64,000 nucleotides of DNA. It comes from Rhizobium lusitanum. GTDB lineage: Bacteria > Pseudomonadota > Alphaproteobacteria > Rhizobiales > Rhizobiaceae. Positions 1 to 7,356 of this stretch are shown in pieces (position 1 is the first letter of the stretch; each line of letters opens with the position of its first letter). The translations under genes were made by a program, and so were the position numbers. The DNA is taken from contig NZ_CP050308.1 of NCBI RefSeq assembly GCF_014189535.1, positions 1,550,001-1,614,000 of the forward strand, in the 5' to 3' direction. The notes under the pieces are model-generated. The model was not told where the DNA came from, did no database searches, and saw only the letters and a program-made list of their open reading frames with translations.

Positions 1-1
1 T

Positions 2-409
2 TTCCTGATTGCCATGGTGATAATCTATGGCGCTGTCGCCAACACGCTCTACCCGATCGCCGTCGCCCATGCCAACGACTTCGCCGCGCCGGAGGAATAC
101 GTCAAGGTCTCCGGCGGCCTGCTGCTGCTCTACGGCATCGGCACGATCATCGGCCCGACGCTCGGCGGCCCGGTCATGTCGACCGTCGGCCCCTACGCAC
201 TGTTCTTCGTCACCGCTGTCGCGCATGTGCTGATTACGGCCTATGCGGTCTTTCGCAGTCGGCAGCGCGCGGCAAAGCCGGCGGGTGATCGCGACGCCTA
301 CACAACCATGCCGTCGGCAAACGCACAGATGATCACGCCGGAGAGCATGTCGCTGGCACGCAGCGAGGCTTCAAATAAGGACGATAACACTGTAAATTAC
401 GGCACCTAA
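2..409 (+). CDS. MFS transporter, C-terminal end (partial)
   Basis: The reading frame is open from the first base, so this is the 3' end of a gene that begins left of the window. The visible part holds two hydrophobic segments, the second around IIGPTLGGPVMSTVGPYALF, with the Gly/Pro-rich helix typical of the last transmembrane helices of major facilitator proteins. A hydrophilic tail of about 50 residues follows and is probably cytoplasmic. The substrate cannot be read from this fragment. An in-frame ATG at 14 is internal to a membrane helix and is not a credible start. Confidence 0.75.
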   Translation, partial: FLIAMVIIYGAVANTLYPIAVAHANDFAAPEEYVKVSGGLLLLYGIGTIIGPTLGGPVMSTVGPYALFFVTAVAHVLITAYAVFRSRQRAAKPAGDRDAYTTMPSANAQMITPESMSLARSEASNKDDNTVNYGT

Positions 410-414
410 GCCCA

Positions 415-468
415 CTGGAGCATTCCGCTTTCAGGCGATGTCGTCTGAAAGCGGACAAGATGCTCCAG
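415..468. repeat. Two-step palindrome after the MFS gene
   Basis: CTGGAGCA at 415 pairs with TGCTCCAG at 461-468, and inside it CCGCTTTCAG pairs with CTGAAAGCGG. The arms are separated by small unpaired bulges. It lies just after the MFS stop codon and may act as a 3' stabiliser or weak terminator. Its form resembles the palindromes scattered through rhizobial intergenic DNA. Confidence 0.6.
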
Positions 469-540
469 ATTCAAAAGACTAGAGCGACCTTTGCGCGTTC
501 AGATGAACGCGCGGCGCTCTGGCGGCAAAGAGGAGCCGAG

Positions 541-732
541 ATGAGCATTTTCGACAACGACCAACCGAAGCAGCCGTCCGCCCACGAGATCGGCAGTGAT
601 CTTTCGATGCTCTCCGTCGATGAGCTGAAGAACCGCGTCGCGTTACTGCAAGCGGAGATCGCTCGCCTGGAAGACGAGATCGTAGTCAAGGCATCCGGCC
701 GGAAAGCCGCTGAAAACCTCTTCCGTTTCTAG
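541..732 (+). CDS. DUF1192 family small protein
   Basis: A 63-residue acidic protein. The ATG at 541 follows a GAGGAG Shine-Dalgarno stretch and is preferred over an upstream in-frame start at 460 that lies within the preceding palindrome region. The centre (about residues 20-45) is a predicted coiled-coil, LSVDELKNRVALLQAEIARL, which is the characteristic core of DUF1192 proteins of alphaproteobacteria. The C-terminus ends in a conserved-looking basic then aromatic tail. The molecular function is not known. It stands alone between the MFS gene and the DUF1465 gene. Confidence 0.8.
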   Translation: MSIFDNDQPKQPSAHEIGSDLSMLSVDELKNRVALLQAEIARLEDEIVVKASGRKAAENLFRF

Positions 733-780
733 TGCAATTCTAAGGGAAAGTGCGCAGCGGTTTTCCGTCCGGAGTTGCGC
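733..780. repeat. Rhizobial palindromic intergenic repeat, copy A
   Basis: An imperfect palindrome with ends GCAATTCT and GGAGTTGC around a core GAAAGTGCGCAGCGGTTTTC. The same sequence recurs in reverse orientation at about 15302-15347 with only a few differences, so it is a dispersed element. It follows the DUF1192 stop codon directly and may help end that transcript. Confidence 0.6.
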
Positions 781-840
781 GAAAACAATAGCCCGCCATC
801 GGCGCAAAACCTGCGCGCTCGAGACAGACGGATGGGCGTG

Positions 841-982
841 TTCAACGGAATATTAAGCTTTACGACATATTACTACATCATCCAGATTTGCTCTGGACTT
901 CAGACAGTTCCTCCACTTGTCGAATTGGTCTGATTTTTCTCCCTGTTTTACCTTGAGAGCCGCTTTTGCGGCTCTTCTTTTT
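841..982 (+). ncRNA. Candidate small RNA ending in an intrinsic terminator
   Basis: No protein-coding frame explains this stretch, yet it ends in a strong Rho-independent terminator (956-982). A smaller hairpin, TCCAG/CTGGA, sits at 881-897. An AT-rich stretch near 850-875 could supply a promoter. The combination of AT-rich start, internal hairpin and terminator, located upstream of the DUF1465 promoter, fits a short non-coding RNA of roughly 100-140 nt. The 5' end is a guess. It could instead be only the distant terminator of DUF1192. Confidence 0.35.
956..982 (+). terminator. Intrinsic terminator
   Basis: Perfect 8-bp stem AGAGCCGC / GCGGCTCT with a TTTT loop, followed by TCTTTTT. It insulates the DUF1465 promoter from upstream transcription. 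Confidence 0.85.
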
Positions 983-1018
983 CCCTGTACCGCAGGGCTT
1001 TCGACGAAACTGTGGAGA

Positions 1019-1033
1019 TTAACCCTTTCTTAA
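1019..1033 (+). promoter_or_regulatory. CtrA-type binding site TTAA-N7-TTAA
   Basis: TTAACCCTTTCTTAA matches the full CtrA consensus of alphaproteobacteria exactly, with the correct 7-base spacer. It lies about 125 bp upstream of the DUF1465 start and downstream of an intrinsic terminator, where a promoter for that gene is expected. A further half site (TTAA) occurs near 1055. This suggests cell-cycle control of the DUF1465 gene by the CtrA response regulator. Confidence 0.6.
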
Positions 1034-1158
1034 GAATCGTCTTGCGGATTTCAGTTAAAATCATCATCTTGAAGTCATAAGAACGGATGCCGAGAGTCCT
1101 TCTGGACTTGCCCGGTCTTTCCTGAACAAAAGTGTTGCGTGAAGCAGGGATTTCTTCG

Positions 1159-1671
1159 ATGTCAGAACTTGGTTTGAACACGATCAGCTTTGCTGGCCAT
1201 GCAGCGTCGTCGGCACAGTTCAGGATGCTGTACTCCGAAGGCATGTCGCTGGTCGAGGAAACCGCCGGCTATCTCGATGGCAACGGCCGCACCGCCTCCA
1301 AGGTTCTGCCGCGCATGGCCTCCGTACTCTACGCTGCCGAATCCATGCGGCTCACCACCCGCCTGATGCAGATGGCCTCCTGGCTGCTGCTGCAGCGCGC
1401 CGTCAACAATGGCGAAATGTCGCGCGATCAGGTGCTGGCCGAAAAGAACAAGGTTCGCCTCGACGGCTTCAACGTCGACCGCAACGCGCCCGGCTGGAAC
1501 GACCTGCCGGAAGCCTTCCGCGACCTCGTCGAACGCTCGCTGCGCCTTCAGAACCGCGTCGCCCTGCTCGACCGCGAAATCTACCGCCCGACGGAACCCC
1601 AGATCGTTCCGGACAACCAGAACAGCGTCAAGGCGCAGCTCACTCTGCTGCAGACAGCTTTCGGGGAATAA
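1159..1671 (+). CDS. DUF1465 family protein
   Basis: A 170-residue soluble protein. The ATG at 1159 is preceded by AGGGA at the right distance; a GTG at 1132 in the same frame is less likely because the AGGGA would lie inside the coding region. The sequence has the DUF1465 pattern: an N-terminal helix that begins MSELGLNTISFAGH, a central LTTRLMQMASWLLLQRAV helix, and a region rich in RVALLDREIYR near the C-terminus. This family is restricted to alphaproteobacteria and its function is not established. The perfect CtrA box upstream suggests that expression follows the cell cycle. Confidence 0.82.
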   Translation: MSELGLNTISFAGHAASSAQFRMLYSEGMSLVEETAGYLDGNGRTASKVLPRMASVLYAAESMRLTTRLMQMASWLLLQRAVNNGEMSRDQVLAEKNKVRLDGFNVDRNAPGWNDLPEAFRDLVERSLRLQNRVALLDREIYRPTEPQIVPDNQNSVKAQLTLLQTAFGE

Positions 1672-1701
1672 CCGACAAAGCATCCTATTGCGGACGAATT
1701 G

Positions 1702-1735
1702 AACCGGTCGTGTCTTGCGCGGCCGGTTTTGTTTT
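1702..1735 (+). terminator. Terminator of the DUF1465 gene
   Basis: AACCGGTCG pairs with CGGCCGGTT (allowing G-U pairs) and is followed by TTGTTTT, about 30 bp after the DUF1465 stop. Confidence 0.7.
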
Positions 1736-1771
1736 GCCGGTGATCGGCAAATGGAAAATTATCCGCGTGCC

Positions 1772-2095
1772 TCAAGCCGCGTCGCGCTGCTTCAGCCAAA
1801 GTCCGAATTCCTGGATAACGGCGACGACATACTTCAATCGCTTGCCATCCTCCGTCAGCGCATACTCCACCTTGACCGGCACTGTGGGATAGACGGTGCG
1901 CAGCACCAGACCAGCCTCTTCAAGGGCGCGGAGGTCCAAGGTCAGCATCCTCTGGGAGATCCCCGGCACATCGCGCCGGAGTTCGTTGAAGCGCTTCGGA
2001 CCATCAACCAGATAGGACACCAGAAGCAGGCGCCAGCGCCCGCCTAACAGGTGCATTGCTTCCTCGACGGAACAGCCGCTTACATTTTTTCTCAT
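1772..2095 (-). CDS. HxlR-family transcriptional regulator
   Basis: A 107-residue winged helix-turn-helix regulator of the HxlR type. The N-terminal cysteine (SGCSVEEAMHLLGGRW) and the core motifs GPKRFNELRRDVPGISQRML and LRALEEAGLV are diagnostic. The ATG at 2095 is chosen because GGAGG lies 8 bases upstream; the GTG at 2104 overlaps that site. It is transcribed divergently from the glutathione S-transferase gene, with a perfect inverted repeat between them, so it probably controls itself and that gene. The lone N-terminal Cys is the kind of residue used for redox or electrophile sensing in this family, which would fit a GST target. Confidence 0.88.
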   Translation of the reverse strand: MRKNVSGCSVEEAMHLLGGRWRLLLVSYLVDGPKRFNELRRDVPGISQRMLTLDLRALEEAGLVLRTVYPTVPVKVEYALTEDGKRLKYVVAVIQEFGLWLKQRDAA

Positions 2096-2117
2096 AGAAC
2101 ACACCTCCAGGCCGCAC

Positions 2118-2138
2118 GTAGGTATATTTTATGTACCT
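2118..2138. promoter_or_regulatory. Inverted repeat, probable HxlR operator
   Basis: TAGGTA-N9-TACCTA lies 23 bp upstream of the HxlR start codon in the divergent promoter shared with the GST gene. The size and position fit an operator for a dimeric winged-helix regulator. Confidence 0.55.
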
Positions 2139-2247
2139 AGATGTCAAACTAGTGCCTTCTTACTTTTCCATACCACTTCGACTACATGGCCCAAAGCCGC
2201 CTTTCAACGTGAAGGCAGGCAATCAAAATCCGCCATGGAGATTGCAA

Positions 2248-2876
2248 GTGAAGCTTTATTACATGCCCGCCAGTTGCTCCCTTTCCCCCATATCGTCATC
2301 AATGAGCTTGGTCTCGATGTGACGTTGCTCAAAATCGATCACAGCAAGCATACGATCGAAGGCGGTGGCGACTACTACGACATCAATCCCCTTGGCTATG
2401 TTCCGGTCCTCGAGCTCGACGATGGAACGAGGCTGCACGAGGGGCCGGTGATCGTGCAGTATCTGGCCGATCTCAAGCCGGAACGAGGCCTGGCTCCGCC
2501 AAACGGCACGATGGAGCGCTACCGCCTGCAGGAGTGGCTCAATTTCCTGGCATCGGAGATTCACAAGGGCTTCATCCCGCTTCTCTACGCGAGGCTGGCA
2601 GGCAAATATGTGGAGACCGCGACGCCAAAACTTGAGAAGCGCTATGCCTGGATAGACGAGCGGCTTGCCGGTCGCGACTTTCTCATGCGCGATACCTTCA
2701 GCGTGGCCGACGCCTACCTGTTCGCGCTCACCGGCTGGGGCCAGGCAGACTGGTTGAAGTCCTACTACAAGGCAGGCATCCATTTCGATCAACTGGACAA
2801 TCTCAAGGCCTGGTATGGCCGCGTGCGTGAACGCGATTCGGTCAGGAAGGCGCTTCGGGAAGAGGGACTGGAATAG
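2248..2876 (+). CDS. Glutathione S-transferase, frameshifted near the N-terminus
   Basis: The gene should start at GTG 2248, which has GGAG 7 bases upstream and gives the family's standard opening, KLYYMPASCSLSP. The frame is broken at the C5 run at 2285-2289: one more C would join it to the downstream frame that reads HIVINELGLDVTLLKIDHSK and continues to 2876. The repaired protein would have 209 residues, normal for a bacterial beta-type GST, with the thioredoxin fold first (Cys at about residue 10, NPLGYVPVLELDDG, EGPVIVQYLAD) and the helical domain after. Without repair, only a form missing the first strand could be made from ATG 2235. It is probably controlled by the divergent HxlR gene. 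Confidence 0.8.
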
Positions 2877-2941
2877 AACTGCAACTCACGGCAACGGTGT
2901 GCCGTCGTTCATCTGGCGCCATACCCTGACAACAAGACAAC

Positions 2942-2965
2942 AAAAAAGCCCGGTAAAACCGGGCT
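2942..2965 (-). terminator. Terminator of rpmE
   Basis: On the minus strand, AGCCCGGT pairs with ACCGGGCT across a 3-base loop and is followed by six T residues, just after the rpmE stop codon. Confidence 0.9.
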
Positions 2966-2993
2966 CTTGTCAAAACGTCGTATCGCGAAGCGA

Positions 2994-3214
2994 TTAGACG
3001 CCGAGGCTGCCGAAGCGCTTGTTGAACTTGGAAACGCGGCCACCGCGTCCATGAGCTGCTGATTGCCGCCCGTCCAAGCCGGATGCGACTTGCTGTCGAT
3101 TTCGAGATTCATGGTGGCGCCTTCAGAACCCCAGGTCGAGCGGGTTTCGTATTCGGTGCCGTCAGTCATGACTACCTTGATCGTGTGGTAGTCGGGATGG
3201 ATGTTGGCCTTCAT
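2994..3214 (-). CDS. rpmE: Ribosomal protein bL31, single-base frameshift near the end
   Basis: The start [20 protein letters not shown] and the segment [14 protein letters not shown] match large-subunit ribosomal protein L31 without the zinc-binding cysteines. After LMD the frame goes wrong. Restoring one G beside position 3047 (turning CCGCG into CCGCGG) gives the expected basic end ([17 protein letters not shown]) with a stop at 2994 and a total of 73 residues, the normal length. As it stands the frame runs on through the terminator. Loss of this end in a ribosomal protein is unlikely in a healthy strain, so a sequencing error is the simplest explanation. Confidence 0.9.
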
Positions 3215-3322
3215 AACAATCTTCCTGTCATGCCAGGGTCCATTTGTCGCAAGCCATTGCGGCAACCGAACCGATTGAATAAATGAAGCCGCAGTCCGAT
3301 TAGGCTACGGCTTCCAATTGAG

Positions 3323-5209
3323 ATGGCGTGCCTATACATGAAGGCGGCAAGGATAACAAGGGCCGAAAAAGCGAAGCCCCTTGCTGATATGGGGATTGGA
3401 GACGACTTGTCAGAGACTGGCCAGACAGACGACAAAAAACGCGGATCCATCCGTCCCCTCGGGCGGCTGACGCCCTATCTCAAACGCTATCGCGGCATGG
3501 TCATGGGCGCTATCGTCGCGCTGGTGGCTGCCGCCGTCACCTCGCTCGCCCTGCCGCTGGCCGTCAGGCGCATGATCGACCACGGCTTCGATCAGGCCGA
3601 CCGCGGTCTCATCAACAGCTATTTCGTCGCGATGATGATCATGGCCGTCGTTCTCGCGGTGGCAAGCGCAATGCGCTACTATTTCGTCATCACCATCGGC
3701 GAGCGCATCGTCTCGGATATGCGCCGCGAGGTCTTCGACCATGTAACGCGGCTCTCGCCCTCCTTCTTCGACGTCAACCAGTCCGGCGAGATCGTCTCGC
3801 GACTGACGGCCGACACGACGCAGATCAAATCAGCCGTCGGCGCGACGGCGTCTGTGGCGCTGCGCAATCTTATTCTCTGTTTCGGCGCCGTGGGGATGAT
3901 GATCGTCACCAGCCCGAAACTGTCGAGCATCGTGCTGATCGCCATCCCGGTCATCGTGCTGCCGCTCGTCAGCTTCGGCCGTTCGGTTCGCAAGCGCTCG
4001 CGCGCAGCACAAGATACGCTGGCCCATGCATCGGCTTACGCCAACGAAACCATCGCCGCCAGCCGCACCATTCAGGCTTTCAATGGCGAGACAGCCGCAG
4101 CAGAGCGCTATGGCGCTTCGGTGGAAGACGCCTTTCAGGCCGCGCGCGCCGCGATCAAGTCCCGCTCGCTGCTCACCGGCTTTGCCATCACGATGATCTT
4201 CGGCAGCATCGTCGCCGTGCTCTGGGTCGGTGCGGAGAACGTACTCGCCGGCACGATGTCGGCCGGAACGCTTGGCCAATTCCTGCTCTATTCCGTCATC
4301 GCCGGCACCTCGCTCGGTTCGCTGTCGGAAGTCTGGGGCGAACTGTCACAGGCAGCGGGCGCGGCAGATCGCCTGGGCGAGCTTATGGCGGAGGTATCGC
4401 CGATCGCCGCCCCCTCCGATCCACTCCCCCTACCCCAGCCACCGCAGGGCCGCGTCGACTTCTCGGACGTGCATTTCTCCTATCCGTCGCGGCCCGGCAG
4501 ATCGGCGCTGCATGGCCTGTCGCTGTCCGTCAAACCGGGTGAGACGGTGGCGATCGTCGGCCCCTCGGGCGCCGGCAAGAGCACCATCTTCTCGCTGCTC
4601 CTGCGCTTCTACGATCCGCAACAAGGCAGCATCGCCATCGACGGCATCGACGCCCGCCGCGTCTCGCCCGAAGCCTTGCGCGACCGCATCGCCATTGTGC
4701 CGCAGGACACGACGATCTTCGCCGCGACGATCCACAACAACATCGCCTTCGGCCGCCCCGGCGCTTTGCGTGACGAAGTGCGCGCCGCCGCGATCGCCGC
4801 ACAGGCGGATGAGTTCATCGCGCGCCTCGACGAGGGTTACGACACACAGGTCGGCGAGCGCGGCATCACTCTTTCCGGCGGCCAGCGCCAGCGCATCGCC
4901 ATTGCCCGCGCCATCCTGAAGAATGCGCCGATCCTGCTGCTCGACGAAGCGACCTCCGCGCTCGATGCCGAAAGCGAGACGCTGGTGCAAAAGGCGCTGG
5001 ACGGCCTGATGGAAACGCGCACCACCCTCGTCATCGCTCATCGCCTGGCGACCGTGCTCAAGGCCGACCGCATCCTGGTGCTCGATCAGGGCCGCATTGT
5101 CGAGGAAGGCACGCACCAGAGCCTCATCCATCACGGCGGCATCTACGCCAAGCTGGCGCGGCTGCAATTCGACGCCGGCGTCGACGATCGCATGCTCGTT
5201 GTGAAATAA
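3323..5209 (+). CDS. ABC exporter, fused permease and ATPase (half-transporter)
   Basis: A 628-residue type-IV ABC exporter subunit that would work as a dimer in the inner membrane. The N-terminal half has six transmembrane helices (about residues 57-330). The ATPase domain follows, with Walker A GPSGAGKST near 413, the signature LSGGQRQR near 516, Walker B ILLLDEATSALD near 536 and the H-loop VIAHRL near 570. The family includes multidrug, lipid and bacteriocin exporters, and the substrate cannot be told from sequence. The first 40 residues are hydrophilic; the ATG at 3338 or 3389 could be the true start. It stands alone, divergent from rpmE. Confidence 0.88.
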   Translation: MACLYMKAARITRAEKAKPLADMGIGDDLSETGQTDDKKRGSIRPLGRLTPYLKRYRGMVMGAIVALVAAAVTSLALPLAVRRMIDHGFDQADRGLINSYFVAMMIMAVVLAVASAMRYYFVITIGERIVSDMRREVFDHVTRLSPSFFDVNQSGEIVSRLTADTTQIKSAVGATASVALRNLILCFGAVGMMIVTSPKLSSIVLIAIPVIVLPLVSFGRSVRKRSRAAQDTLAHASAYANETIAASRTIQAFNGETAAAERYGASVEDAFQAARAAIKSRSLLTGFAITMIFGSIVAVLWVGAENVLAGTMSAGTLGQFLLYSVIAGTSLGSLSEVWGELSQAAGAADRLGELMAEVSPIAAPSDPLPLPQPPQGRVDFSDVHFSYPSRPGRSALHGLSLSVKPGETVAIVGPSGAGKSTIFSLLLRFYDPQQGSIAIDGIDARRVSPEALRDRIAIVPQDTTIFAATIHNNIAFGRPGALRDEVRAAAIAAQADEFIARLDEGYDTQVGERGITLSGGQRQRIAIARAILKNAPILLLDEATSALDAESETLVQKALDGLMETRTTLVIAHRLATVLKADRILVLDQGRIVEEGTHQSLIHHGGIYAKLARLQFDAGVDDRMLVVK

Positions 5210-5317
5210 CGACAGATTGATCAAGTCATTGCGAATGCAACAGGTGGAAATGACTTTGAAGTTGCGCTAGATTTCCAACGTTATCTCGCACTGATGCGAT
5301 TCTAGGAGACGGGAACG

Positions 5318-5506
5318 ATGTATAAATTTGAAGTCTATAAGGATAAGGCTGGCGAATTCCGATTCCGGTTCAAGGCCTCGAACGGCGAAACCATGTTTGG
5401 CTCCGAAGGCTACAAGGCGAAGGCTTCGGCCCTGCACGCTATCGAATCGATCAAGTCCCATGTCGGCGGCGCCGTCATCGACGACCAGACCACAGCCACC
5501 GCTTAA
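5318..5506 (+). CDS. YegP-family small protein (DUF1508)
   Basis: A 62-residue protein consisting of one DUF1508 unit: YKFEVYKDKAGEFRFRFKAS, then an N-G-E pair, then a region ending in the alanine-rich helix that follows SEGY. The ATG follows TAGGAGAC. E. coli YegP carries two such units; single-unit forms are usual in rhizobia. The function is not known. It is followed by its own terminator, so it forms a single-gene unit. Confidence 0.85.
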   Translation: MYKFEVYKDKAGEFRFRFKASNGETMFGSEGYKAKASALHAIESIKSHVGGAVIDDQTTATA

Positions 5507-5541
5507 GACTTCACGTCGAGCGCCTGCTACAACAATCGTCC

Positions 5542-5578
5542 ACGGCTGGCCGCCTTTTGGTGTGCCGGCCGTTTTTGT
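5542..5578 (+). terminator. Terminator of the DUF1508 gene
   Basis: ACGGCTGGC pairs with GCCGGCCGT (one G-U pair) and is followed by TTTTTG. Confidence 0.8.
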
Positions 5579-5759
5579 TTGACCGTCGGAAATACTTCGG
5601 AAAATTCGCTCCAATCTGTCGAAATCGACCCGGCTCGCGGCTCATTGTATCGGAACGGCATGAAGCCGCTTCACCGGCGGCGTTGCGTATCTTGAGATTT
5701 GCTCCTTAGATGCAGCATCCAGCCCGGAAAACCGTCAACACAGCGAGCAGGAGTTTCCC

Positions 5760-6098
5760 ATGCAATACGCCTTGATCATCCGTGAATCGGCCGAGGATTT
5801 TAAGCGGCGCGAGGATCCCACCTACAAAAACGGCTGGATCGCCTATACGCAGGCGCTGATCCAGGCCGGCATCATGACCGGAGGCGCCGGACTGACCGCG
5901 CCGGAAACCGCAACGCTCATCCGCCACCGTGGTGACGATCATGATGTGCAGGACGGCCCCTTCCCGGAGGGCAAGGAGCAACTCGGCGGCTTCTACCTAA
6001 TCGACGTGCCGGATCTCGACACGGCCCTGGAATGGGCCGTGCGTGTGCCGGTTTCTCAGCAGGGCTCCGTCGAGATACGGCCGCTCCTGCACATGTGA
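5760..6098 (+). CDS. YciI/DGPF-domain protein
   Basis: A 112-residue protein with the pattern of YCII/DGPF proteins: MQYALIIRESAEDF at the start, DGPFPEGKEQLGGFYLIDVP in the middle, and a VEIRP end. A clear AGGAG site precedes the ATG. It ends only 7 bp before an ECF-type sigma factor gene. This pairing is known from the ECF42 group, in which DGPF proteins are encoded beside sigma factors with a long C-terminal extension. Its biochemical role, perhaps small-molecule binding or sensing for the sigma factor, is inferred only. Confidence 0.85.
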   Translation: MQYALIIRESAEDFKRREDPTYKNGWIAYTQALIQAGIMTGGAGLTAPETATLIRHRGDDHDVQDGPFPEGKEQLGGFYLIDVPDLDTALEWAVRVPVSQQGSVEIRPLLHM

Positions 6099-6105
6099 GA
6101 CGACC

Positions 6106-7353
6106 ATGAACCCCGACGTTGGACGCGCTACCGAACGGGTGGCGCGTCAATCCTATGGCAAGCTGATCGCCTTTCTCGCGGCACGTTCGGGCGACGTGCC
6201 GTCAGCGGAGGATGCACTCTCCGAGGCACTCGCCGCCGCGCTGGATAGCTGGCCGGAGCGGGGTATCCCGGACAATCCCGAAGCCTGGCTGATGGTCGCC
6301 GCGCGGCGTAACCTTTATCGCGCGGCAAGACATGCGAAAGTCAAAACCGCCGCCCGCGATACGGTCACCATGGCATTCGAGGAAGCGGAGGAACGCATGA
6401 ATGCGGATGGCCCAGCCTTCCCCGACGAGCGGCTGAAGCTGTTGTTCACTTGCACCCATCCCGCTATCGACCGCTCCGTGCACACGCCGCTGATGCTGCA
6501 GACGGTCCTCGGCATCGACGCCAAAACCATCGCCCGAGCCTTTATCGTCTCGCCCGAAACCATGAGCCAGCGGCTGGTGCGGGCAAAGACCAAGATCCGC
6601 GAGGCGCACATCCCTTTTACCGTTCCCGATCGCTCCATGCTGCCGGGACGACTGGCGGGTGTGCTGTCGGCAATCTATGCCGCCTATGGCCTCGGCTGGG
6701 ACGGGCTCGACGGTGAAGACGGAAAGCACGGCTCGCTGGCAGACGAAGCCATCTGGCTCGGCCGCGCCCTGCTTGCCACCCTACCAGAGGAGCCAGAGAC
6801 GGCAGGCCTGCTGTCCTTGATGCTCTATTGCGAGGCCCGCCGCAGCGCTCGCCGGAATGCCGAGGGCCGCTATGTGCCGCTCGACGAACAGGATACCGCA
6901 CGCTGGAATGCTATCATGATCGCCGAAGCCGACAATCTGCTGCGGCAGGCAGGCGCTTTCGACCGCTTCGGCCCGTTCCAATGCCAGGCGGCAATCCAGT
7001 CCGTCCACACCGAACGCCACCGCTCCGGCGGCACCGACTGGGCCGCACTCGCAATGCTTTATGACGCACTCGTCCTGATGACCCCAACCACCGGCGCCCG
7101 CGTCAGCCGGGCAGCCGTCATCGGCCGAGCACAGGGCGCGACCGCAGGGTTGCACCATTTGAACCAGATGGCCGAACGCGATATCGCCACCTACCAGCCC
7201 CATTGGGCCGTCCGTGCTCATCTGCTTGCTGAAGCCGGAGAAACGGAAAGCGCTGTCGTAGCCTATCGCACCGCGATTGGCCTCAGCGACAGTCCCTCCG
7301 TGCGGGAGTTTCTCCAGACTCGCCTCGACGCCGTTCAGGCCGACAAGAACTGA
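6106..7353 (+). CDS. ECF42-like RNA polymerase sigma factor with C-terminal extension
   Basis: A 415-residue protein, about twice the length of a plain ECF sigma factor. Residues 10-80 hold a sigma region 2 (AEDALSEALAAALDSWPERG, then NPEAWLMVAARRNLYR). Region 4 follows at about 130-185, with the helix-turn-helix AKTIARAFIVSPETMSQRL. The rest is a helical extension (DUF6596 type) that includes LMLYCEARRSARR and TDWAALAMLYDAL, as in ECF42 proteins that lack a classical anti-sigma factor. The ATG at 6106 is taken because an upstream frame extension overlaps the YciI gene. It is in one unit with that gene. The regulon is unknown. Confidence 0.88.
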   Translation: MNPDVGRATERVARQSYGKLIAFLAARSGDVPSAEDALSEALAAALDSWPERGIPDNPEAWLMVAARRNLYRAARHAKVKTAARDTVTMAFEEAEERMNADGPAFPDERLKLLFTCTHPAIDRSVHTPLMLQTVLGIDAKTIARAFIVSPETMSQRLVRAKTKIREAHIPFTVPDRSMLPGRLAGVLSAIYAAYGLGWDGLDGEDGKHGSLADEAIWLGRALLATLPEEPETAGLLSLMLYCEARRSARRNAEGRYVPLDEQDTARWNAIMIAEADNLLRQAGAFDRFGPFQCQAAIQSVHTERHRSGGTDWAALAMLYDALVLMTPTTGARVSRAAVIGRAQGATAGLHHLNQMAERDIATYQPHWAVRAHLLAEAGETESAVVAYRTAIGLSDSPSVREFLQTRLDAVQADKN

Positions 7354-7356
7354 CGA

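Noticed and set aside
4430..5224. Long minus-strand reading frame opposite the ABC transporter ATPase
   Set aside because: It is the antisense of conserved Walker and signature motifs, has no ribosome site and shows the composition of a GC-rich shadow frame.
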